A DNA stretch of 64,000 nt, taken from Lentisphaerae bacterium GWF2_57_35. GTDB taxonomy: Bacteria > Verrucomicrobiota > Kiritimatiellia > CAIQIC01 > GWF2-57-35. Location: the NCBI GenBank assembly GCA_001804865.1, contig MHBK01000024.1, positions 1 through 64,000 on the forward strand. Direction: 5' to 3'. Both the position numbers and the translations under genes were made by a program. The notes under the pieces were generated by a model. That model saw only the letters and a list, made by a program, of their open reading frames with translations, was not told where the DNA came from and did not search any database. Positions 33,692 to 41,200 of the stretch are shown piece by piece; the stretch's first letter is position 1, and each line of letters starts with the position of its first letter.

Positions 33692-35867
33692 ACGGTTAGT
33701 ATTTATGGGGCTTGTCGGCTCCATCCTGCTTCTGACCGGAGCGACTTATCGGCTGCACCGATCTTCGGCGAAGCTGGAGGCGTATCCCGCCTCCACCATT
33801 CTGCTCGACCGGCAACAGCAACCCCTCCGCATCCGGCTCGGCGCCGGCGATCTCGATTGCCGGCCGGTGCGCCTGGATCTGACCGGGTCCTGGGCGGCGC
33901 AGGCGCTGATCGCGGCGGAAGACAAACGGTTCTATTCCCATCCGGGCATCGATCCGCTGGCCATCTTACGGGCGCTGGCGCTGAACGTGGTCAAGGGGCG
34001 CGTGGTCTCCGGCGCTTCCACGATCTCGACGCAGGTCATCAAGATGAACCAGCCCCGTCCGCGCACGTTGAAGACCAAGCTGCTGGAGGCCGTCGCGGCG
34101 TTGCGCATGGAATGGGCGTTGAGCAAACAGGAGATCCTGGAGCAGTATCTCAATCGCGCGCCCTTCGGCTCGAACCTGGCCGGCGTGGAAAGCGCCGCCC
34201 AGCGCTATTTCGGGAAGCACGCCGCGGACTTGAGCTTGGCGGAAGCCGCCCTGCTGGTCGGACTGCCGCGCGCTCCTTCGCGATACCGGCCCGACCGCCA
34301 TCCCACCCAAGCCTGGCGGCGGCGGCAGGAAGTACTGCACGCCATGCGGGCGCGCGGACTGATCGATATAAAGCAATACAATCAAACCCTGCGCGAGCCG
34401 CTGAAGCTCAAGACTAGCGCCGGTCCTTTCCGCGCGCCGCATTTCTGCGAGCTGGCGTTGAGCCATACGCACGAAACCGGCCCCGTGACCACCACCCTGG
34501 ACGGACAGCTCCAAGCCGTGACGGAGACCGTGGCGGAGAAATATCGAAAAGGATTCCGCGAGCATGGAGTGTTCGGAACCGCCATCGTCATCCTGGACGT
34601 CCGCACCGGCGCCGTCAGGGCCCTGGTAGGATCGCCCGACTATTACGATGCCGCGCATGCCGGGCAGGTCAACGGCGCCATCGCCCCGCGCTCGCCGGGT
34701 TCCGCGCTGAAACCCTTCGTATATGCCATGGCCCTGGACGACGGACGAATCACGCCCGAAAGCCTTCTTAACGATCGTCCGCTGCAATTCCGCGAATATG
34801 TTCCTCGCAATTTCGATGCCGATTTTTCGGGTCCGGTATCCGCCCGCGACGCGCTGGCCCGGTCGCTCAACATCCCCGCGCTGGAATTGACCCGGCAAAC
34901 CGGAACGGCCCGGCTGCTCGATCAACTCCGCAAGCTGGGACTGCATACCTTGGACAAACCCGCAAGCCACTACGGCCTGGGCCTGATCCTGGGCGACGGC
35001 GAAGTGACGCTGCTGGATCTGGCCAATGCCTACGCCTGCCTGGCGCGAGGAGGAGAGTTCGAGGAATGGACGCTGTTTGAAGGGGAGCGGAAAGGACCGC
35101 CCACGCGAATCTTCTCGCCCGAAACAGCTTTCCTGGTCGCCGACATGCTCAGCGGCGAGGATCGGTTGCCCACAGCGGGAACGCGTACGCCGCGCATGGC
35201 CTGGAAGACCGGAACCTCCGCCGGCGGACGCGATGCCTGGACGTTCGCTTGGAATCCCGATTATGTCGTCGGCGTCTGGGTGGGCCATCCGGATGGGCGT
35301 CCCTTGCCCGAACAAACCGGCAGCACAGCCGCCGCCCCCATCGCCGCCGAATTATTCAGGGCTCTTTATCTCCCCCAGGGCGAAGCCCCCTGGTTCGAGC
35401 CGCCGCCGGGGCTGGGACAGAGGGAAGTCTGCGCTGTCAGCGGACAAAGCCCAGGCCCCCATTGCCTCCGTAAAACGACCGGCTATTATCTGCCGGGCAT
35501 TTCGCGCAACGAAAGCTGTACGCTGCACCGGCCGGAGGAAGCCTGGCCGGTGGAAATGCAAACCTTCCTGCGATCCAAAGGGATGCTGTCCTCCGAAACC
35601 GACGCTCCCGCCGGCCTGCGCATCACATCGCCGGCCGACGGACAGTCGTATTTGAAGTTAAGCGAGACCGCCGGCTTCGCGCAGGATTTGCCGTTGACCG
35701 CCGCAACCGCCTCTTCCAGAAAACTATTCTGGTTTGCCAACGGCCAACGATTCGCCGAGCAAGAAAACGGACATGCCGCCTACTGGCCTCTGGCAAAAGG
35801 CGAGTGGACCCTGACCTGCTGCGATGAGGCTGGAAAGAGCGACTCGGTACGAATTACCGTGAGATAA
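33663..35867 (+). CDS. pbpC: Penicillin-binding protein 1C
   Basis: The 734-residue bifunctional murein synthase has an N-terminal membrane anchor and a transglycosylase domain (AAEDKRFYSHPGIDPLAILRAL, GASTISTQVIKM, LEQYLNRAPFGSNLAGVESAAQRYFGK). The transpeptidase domain has SxxK at Ser347 (GSALKPF), SLN in ARSLNIPALEL and KTGTSAGGRDAW. A C-terminal BiPBP_C domain ends the protein. The ATG at 33663 lies inside the A2M gene end. PBP1C is thought to repair peptidoglycan when the envelope is attacked, while A2M neutralises the protease. Confidence 0.95.
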   Translation: MEKRKLKLNRRLVFMGLVGSILLLTGATYRLHRSSAKLEAYPASTILLDRQQQPLRIRLGAGDLDCRPVRLDLTGSWAAQALIAAEDKRFYSHPGIDPLAILRALALNVVKGRVVSGASTISTQVIKMNQPRPRTLKTKLLEAVAALRMEWALSKQEILEQYLNRAPFGSNLAGVESAAQRYFGKHAADLSLAEAALLVGLPRAPSRYRPDRHPTQAWRRRQEVLHAMRARGLIDIKQYNQTLREPLKLKTSAGPFRAPHFCELALSHTHETGPVTTTLDGQLQAVTETVAEKYRKGFREHGVFGTAIVILDVRTGAVRALVGSPDYYDAAHAGQVNGAIAPRSPGSALKPFVYAMALDDGRITPESLLNDRPLQFREYVPRNFDADFSGPVSARDALARSLNIPALELTRQTGTARLLDQLRKLGLHTLDKPASHYGLGLILGDGEVTLLDLANAYACLARGGEFEEWTLFEGERKGPPTRIFSPETAFLVADMLSGEDRLPTAGTRTPRMAWKTGTSAGGRDAWTFAWNPDYVVGVWVGHPDGRPLPEQTGSTAAAPIAAELFRALYLPQGEAPWFEPPPGLGQREVCAVSGQSPGPHCLRKTTGYYLPGISRNESCTLHRPEEAWPVEMQTFLRSKGMLSSETDAPAGLRITSPADGQSYLKLSETAGFAQDLPLTAATASSRKLFWFANGQRFAEQENGHAAYWPLAKGEWTLTCCDEAGKSDSVRITVR

Positions 35868-35907
35868 GACAGCCGCTCGTAGCCTCCCGTTAAGAAGACT
35901 GAATAAT

Positions 35908-36147
35908 TCAAGGAGCATCAAAAACATCCCCCTCGGCAAGTCCGAGCAGAAAGGCACTCTTCTCCGGTTCATTTTTGAACTCCTCGGCCATGACCTTGGC
36001 ACACGCCATCAGTTTCTTTTTCGTGTATGGGTTCATATCATTAAAGACCTCAGATGGAATAGCCCGATTCCCGCTGAATTTCAAACATAGCAGACTGCGA
36101 ATGATCAGGCGGTGAAGAATTTCAAGCGAATCATTTCCTTGGTTCAT
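35908..36147 (-). CDS. Small uncharacterised protein downstream of the RHS array
   Basis: An open frame of 79 codons with a helical, charged composition (NPYTKKKLMACAKVMAEEFKNEPEKSAFLLGLAEGD). It has no signal peptide or known domain. It is the last of several small minus-strand genes after the RHS gene, so it may be an immunity protein or a leftover. It may start at an internal Met (MNPYTKKK). Coding status is uncertain. Confidence 0.4.
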   Translation of the reverse strand: MNQGNDSLEILHRLIIRSLLCLKFSGNRAIPSEVFNDMNPYTKKKLMACAKVMAEEFKNEPEKSAFLLGLAEGDVFDAP

Positions 36148-36265
36148 AACATCAACAACTCATTGACCATAGCAAGAGCATTAACGAACCTAGTGCGCGG
36201 GACATCCCCCCGCAAGCGGCCTGCCCCGGCGCGCGCGTCTTCGTCGTTGCTCCGTGTCTCAGGTG

Positions 36266-36523
36266 TCACGGAAAGAAGTCGTCTATCAGCTTCAAAGACT
36301 CCAGCAAGGAACCATCGTCATCAGACACCGATGTAACCCGGCCCGTCTTCAGTTCGATTTGCGCGAACACCAACTTGTTCTTGGGCGCGCTGTTCGTGCC
36401 CTGCTCATCGAACGAGAAGCGCTCATACGCCACGATCACACTCTTCCTGCCGTTGGCATATCCGATTCGCACGACGTTGCCGTAGACAAGTCCCTCACCC
36501 TCCTCGTCGCCGATTCCTACCAC
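36266..36523 (-). pseudogene. Truncated small protein in the RHS immunity region
   Basis: 85 codons from a GTG encode VVGIGDEEGEGLVYGNVVRI and KNKLVFAQIELKTGRVTSVSDDDGSLLESLKL, a beta-rich sequence with plausible codon use. The frame continues upstream for a few protein-like residues (RYRTSRH) to a stop, with no start or signal peptide. It therefore looks like the C-terminal part of a longer, probably lipoprotein-type immunity protein. The family is not recognised. Confidence 0.45.
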
Positions 36524-36628
36524 GTGCCTGCTCGTCCGGTAACGCCCCGCTCCAAGCTATCAGATCAACCAGCCAGCACAATGGGGCACTCTATCGGACG
36601 CTTACTAAAGATAGACACATGATCGTTT

Positions 36629-36691
36629 TCATTTGAGTGTATCTCCTTGTTTGTCTTCAAGGGTGAATGTGAGCACAAGACTTGCCGTCAT
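36629..36691 (-). pseudogene. Remnant of an RHS C-terminal tip
   Basis: Twenty codons read MTASLVLTFTLEDKQGDTLK. The end of the intact RHS protein reads LPVLTFNLEDKLGEALK, so this is a degraded second copy of the toxin tip. It begins at an ATGA overlap with the preceding lipoprotein gene. Its own TGA overlaps an ATG that opens a 13-codon frame (36591-36632) resembling the start of the 157-residue lipoprotein gene in DNA. Confidence 0.6.
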
Positions 36692-36975
36692 GGACCATGT
36701 GCAGGATCAATGATGGTCAACTCTGAAGAAAGCTCATCGCCATGACGGTACTTAGCTTGAAGGAGCGTTCCCGCCCGAGAATCCCAGTAATAGAGCTCTC
36801 CATGTTTGAGAGCTTTCTCATCGTCGCCAATGTAGTAACTGTAGACCAAGGTGCTTCCTTTGTCCTTATTTTCTTCAAAATGCACCCTGATTTCCTTCTC
36901 GCACCTGACACAGCCTGTTGCAAAGGCCAACATGAAGGCGGTCGAGCACCACACTCCCCATAGCCAACATTTCAT
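36688..36975 (-). CDS. Small lipoprotein, candidate immunity protein
   Basis: The 95-residue product starts MKCWLWGVWCSTAFMLAFAT and then GC, a lipobox-like end to a signal peptide. A short beta-rich domain follows (EIRVHFEENKDKGSTLVYSYYIG, GELYYWDSRAGTLLQAKYRHG). The ATG overlaps the stop of the upstream orphan C-terminal domain (ATGA, 36972-36975), the same junction as between the RHS gene and its lipoprotein. That coupling is typical of toxin-immunity pairs. No known family. Confidence 0.55.
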   Translation of the reverse strand: MKCWLWGVWCSTAFMLAFATGCVRCEKEIRVHFEENKDKGSTLVYSYYIGDDEKALKHGELYYWDSRAGTLLQAKYRHGDELSSELTIIDPAHGP

Positions 36976-37310
36976 TTCGCGCATTTTGAACTCCTCCACG
37001 CTGTTTCAGCGCTGTTGTATGAAGTCTTTGCCGCGTCTCTCTTTGCTTTCCGGTCGGCCAATCTGCTTTCTGCGGCGGACCCGCCATACTGATCAACGTC
37101 GAATTGCGCATTTTCAACGCCAGCCTCGTATGTATAGTATGTTAATGCACTGTTCGCCAAATTGACTGCGAGGTCTGCACAATGCGCCGAGCAGAAGGCC
37201 GTTTCAAGAGGATCAACAAGCGGCTTGAGACGGTTCCACCAATCCTTATGCATCAAGGCATGCCTTCGTTCGTGATCCACAACCGTCAATCCGTCTCGAC
37301 CGACGGCCAC
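36972..37310 (-). pseudogene. Orphan RHS-type C-terminal domain with HERRH motif
   Basis: The 112 residues begin just after a stop and read VVDHERRHALMHKDWWNRLKPLVDPLETAFCSAHCADLA, then YYTYEAGVENAQFDVDQYGG and a helical tail. The VVDHE-RHA-...W pattern with a Cys pair resembles variable C-terminal domains of large RHS proteins in planctomycetes and relatives. The histidines could bind metal. The RHS core needed to deliver it is missing, so this is a displaced tip. A GTG at 37310 could start it, but there is no ribosome-binding sequence. Confidence 0.5.
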
Positions 37311-37327
37311 CTGAAAGCTTCAAAGCA

Positions 37328-37750
37328 CTACTCGACTGCATCGGTTTGGCCCTTAAGACCAACGCTGATAATATTCACGACCCTGTCGTCTAGGCCGAAA
37401 TGGACCCGCACAAGTTTCTCGTCCTTCTCAACAACGCTTCCCGCCTCCTGCTTCCGCTGGATAACGTAGACGAACGAGTACCCAATCTTTTTCGCTGCCT
37501 TGACGTGAATGCTGTTGTAGGTTGGATTCACCTCATCGGGAGCACCGAGGCGGGAACGCACTTCAGCACCTGACATACCAACATGCACTTTCGGAAGGCC
37601 GTCCAGAATTGCCGCAGTCCGCGCAGTCGGCGCAACATACGGATAGGTAATCCGCACAGGACGATCTTCATCCCCACTAACGCAACTAACATCGATCATG
37701 GCAAGCAATACAAGAAAAAGGCAACTCAACATCGTGTGTGTTTTCATCAT
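37328..37750 (-). CDS. Lipoprotein with BamE/SmpA-like domain
   Basis: The 140-residue protein has a lipoprotein-type signal (MLSCLFLVLLAMIDVSC). It then has a small domain with VHVGMSGAEVRSRLGAPDEVNP, the pattern of the BamE/SmpA/OmlA fold, followed by strands ending VRVHFGLDDRVVNIISVG. BamE-like folds occur in outer-membrane assembly and in beta-lactamase-inhibitor-like immunity proteins. Its place in the RHS tail favours an immunity or accessory role (inference). Confidence 0.65.
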   Translation of the reverse strand: MMKTHTMLSCLFLVLLAMIDVSCVSGDEDRPVRITYPYVAPTARTAAILDGLPKVHVGMSGAEVRSRLGAPDEVNPTYNSIHVKAAKKIGYSFVYVIQRKQEAGSVVEKDEKLVRVHFGLDDRVVNIISVGLKGQTDAVE

Positions 37751-37807
37751 GGCACCATACAGCAGTTCTTCATCATCTAGGGCTTCTTTCTTCTCCTCAG
37801 AATCTGG

Positions 37808-38281
37808 TCAAGGTGTGTCTCCACTTGTATCGTGAGATCGCTGGCCATGAGGCTCTGCGGTTTTCTTGTCAAGAGTGATCTCTGCAATCTCGGAACCATC
37901 ACGGTCAACACGTATCCGTAGTATCCATTCTACCGACTTGCCGTCCTCGCCGAACATCGCAATGAACTCGTCTCCGGCATTCAACCGCTGAGAATCAAGC
38001 GCGGCTGCAAGACTAAGCCGGACCTCGCATGGTTCTCCATCCGGAGACTTCCACTTGATCGGAACCTCTTCGGGAATTGGCGTGGTAATATCGGATATGC
38101 TATGCGAGTTGGTCATGCTTAATGACGGAATGCGAAAATTTGAGGATCCATAAGAGATGTCAATATCCCGGATCTCCTTTTGGGCAAGCGCAATGAAATG
38201 GATCGTGTATGAACGGGAAGAGCACGAAACGCAGGCAAGCTCCAAAACCGCTAAAAAGGAAAATAGTACAAGCGTTCTCAC
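37808..38281 (-). CDS. Lipoprotein, candidate cognate immunity protein of the RHS gene
   Basis: The 157-residue product starts at a GTG that overlaps the RHS stop (GTGA, 38278-38281). It has a lipoprotein signal (LVLFSFLAVLELACVSC) and a beta-sandwich-like domain (IKWKSPDGEPCEVRLSLAAAL, FIAMFGEDGKSVEWILRIRVDRDGSEIAEITLDKK). The family is not recognised. The overlap makes it the best candidate for neutralising the RHS C-terminal domain in the periplasm. Confidence 0.65.
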   Translation of the reverse strand: MRTLVLFSFLAVLELACVSCSSRSYTIHFIALAQKEIRDIDISYGSSNFRIPSLSMTNSHSISDITTPIPEEVPIKWKSPDGEPCEVRLSLAAALDSQRLNAGDEFIAMFGEDGKSVEWILRIRVDRDGSEIAEITLDKKTAEPHGQRSHDTSGDTP

Positions 38282-41200
38282 TTGAGTGCCTCCCCAAGTT
38301 TATCTTCAAGGTTGAAGGTGAGAACAGGCAGTATCTCGTTGCCCGAACCGTCTACGTAGACAAGGACTTCCCTTTTGACTGTGATTTTCACGCTCTTATA
38401 CGGCATAAGATTCCCTTGTCGAGTGAATGTCCGGTAGATATACCCGCCGCCGTCATTAGGACCAAAACCGGGAACATACTGATCGGCGTTCCAGAGTTTC
38501 TCGGCAACCACACTGCCCGGATACTCCAGTGTTACGAAAGGCTGATAACGCAAAGAGTAAGTCTTGTAGTACTCGTCATACTGCCACAGGCGAGCAGGAT
38601 CGCTTGAGTCCTCAACCTTACTGAAAGACGAGTTCTTTGTTGGTTCTGCATAGACAATGAGCGTGGCAGCCTCCCAACACGGTTTTCGTCTTTTGGCGGC
38701 TGAACCTGACAAAGAGATCGAAACCGCATTTCCGGAGCCGGTTCCCAACCAGCTACCAATATCGCCCAGCCCAAGAGGACCAATGTTGCGATAAACAACC
38801 TCGTAGCGCCACTTGATATTCTGATCAAAGCTCGCCAAGCCAAGTCTATCGAAACGACTAATGGGGTTGTTGCCGACGAAGCTGTAGAGGTTAAGTCCTC
38901 CTCGCTCCGTAATTGGATCGCGCGACATGAAACGGGCCTGGCTGGGCTGATAGAGACGGAAGCCAAAATCGTAAGCGCCGGTTTCCTCGTCGAGCGGCTT
39001 GCTACTGAACCAGTGAGAGAAGTCATCTCTCTTCGCACCGGTCAACACGAGGGCGTTTCCAAACACATCATATTCCCAATGCGCGACAACGGTCCCGTTC
39101 GTGTCCACGTACTCCGTGACATTACCGTTTGCGTCCTCGCTCACGAAGTAGGTTGCGCCGGACTGAACAGTGGCGAGAAGTCCGCCCACGCCGCCCGCGC
39201 CCTGCATCGTGCCGCTGAGGTCAAGCCCCCACAGCTTGAACGAGGTCGAGCTGGCGCAAACGTCCGCGATCTGCAGCCAGTCGTTCCATACGAACGTTAT
39301 CACGCTCGTCGTCGAGTACGCGCCGCCAATGAATCCGCTTTCTACTGTCTTCCGTACACGCCGCCCCTGATTGTCATAAGTAAACGCCAACCGAACTCGC
39401 GGCGTTGCGCTTTGCAGGTTGGAGCGTGTCTCCGCGACGACCAGCCTGTTTTCGCTATCCCATTCGTACAGGAATCGAGCGTCCTGTGTTAGATTTCCGT
39501 CTGCGTCATAGGCGAACGCTTCCGGGGTTCGGGCGAGAAACACATGGCCCGTGTCCACGGCCACGATGTCCTCGCCGTTGGTCGCGCCACCCAAAAGTAC
39601 GCCGATGGCGCTGAGTTCAGCCCACACGTCCGCCGCCGTGTTCGTGAAATAACGTTCGGTCGACCAGTACGAGCCGCGCCGGTCCACCGGCGAATTGTTG
39701 AGCGTCACCGTGGCTTCGGGATCGGCGTTCCCTCGCAGATTCACCCAGCCCTGCACAGTGCGCTGAGTGTACTGATTCAACTGGTTGGCTTGATAGGCGT
39801 TCGTGCGCCCGCTTTCCGAGACCACAACCCGGTTTCCGATGTCGTCATACGCGAAACCGTGACTCAACTGCACAGCGGAGCCGTCCTCGAAGCGGCGCAT
39901 GGCCCCGGTCACTTGTCCGCGCGAATCGTAGGAGTATTCCCAATAACTCCCGGCAAGCCCGCCGGGCATGACTGCCCCGCTCATCGTCATCCGCGTCCGC
40001 TGGCCGAGCGCGTTGTTCTGGTAGTCAAACTGAGAGACCGTTTCCGCGCCGTAGGCGTTCTTGTGCTGAAGCACCAGATTGCGGTTGGTTTCATACGCGC
40101 GTGTCGTCACGAGCGACGAGCCGGAGCCCTGCCGCGTGATGCTGTGCTGAGAGAGCCGGGCGCTGTTCGGCACGTAGGCGTATTCCACAACAGATGTGAC
40201 GGACGCCACAGCCGCCGTGATCGATGCGAATTGACCGGCGGAATTGTACACGTAACCGAGCGCGTATTCATTACCCAGGCGCAGCCCGGAAGACCGCCCG
40301 AACGCGTCAACGGTGTGATTCAATAACGTGCCCAAGGCCGTGCCTTCCGTGAGAATTGCCCCTTGAACGCTGTAGACGTTCGTCCTTGTTCCGGTGGCGT
40401 CAGTTGCGGTCTTCACGCGCCCCATTCGGTCGAAGGTGAGGCTTACGTCGGGCGTCGCGTCGGAATAGTTGATATTCGTAACTTGGCCCAACGAATCTTG
40501 AGCATAGAGCGTGGACACGCCGCGCGCCCATGTGCGGGAGGCGAGTTGACCCGCAGCCGTGTACGCGTAAGTCGGGCCTTGTCCATCGGCATAGACCTTG
40601 TTGGTCAGCAGGCCGGTGGCCGGGTCATAATGCCAGCGCGTGGCGTCTCCGCTGCCTGCGTCATCACGCCAAAGCGTCATCGCGGTCATGCGGCCCATTT
40701 CATCGAAGGTGTAGGCTGTCGGATAAACCGCATTGCCCCATCGATTCGTCAGGTTCCCGCGCAAATTGTACGCCGAGTATTCGACGTAGCCCATTGCGTT
40801 GGTCTGCGCGATGAGTCGACCGGTCGCGGGATCGTAGCCGTAACCGGTGATTGCGCCCGAGGGGTCGGTGACTTGCTGAACTTGGCCGAGGTGGTTGTAC
40901 GTGATCGCGGTTGTGCCGAATTCGGTATTGATCTCCGCCGTCTTGCGTCCGAGGTCGTCATACTGGAAACCGTTTGTGACGCCCCATCGCGACACGCTCA
41001 GGATCAGTCGCCCGTTGGCGTATTCCTCGCGCGATTCGCGATTCGAGTCCGGGTAACTGACCGTGCGAATCTCGCCGGTCGTCGATCTCGTCACGAACCC
41101 GAGCATCCGCGTGGTCTGGCCGTACACGTCCACGGATTCGCGCGCCGAAACGAGCCCGCCGGACCAACCATTTCGGCGCTGCCGAACAACCGAGTTGGTT

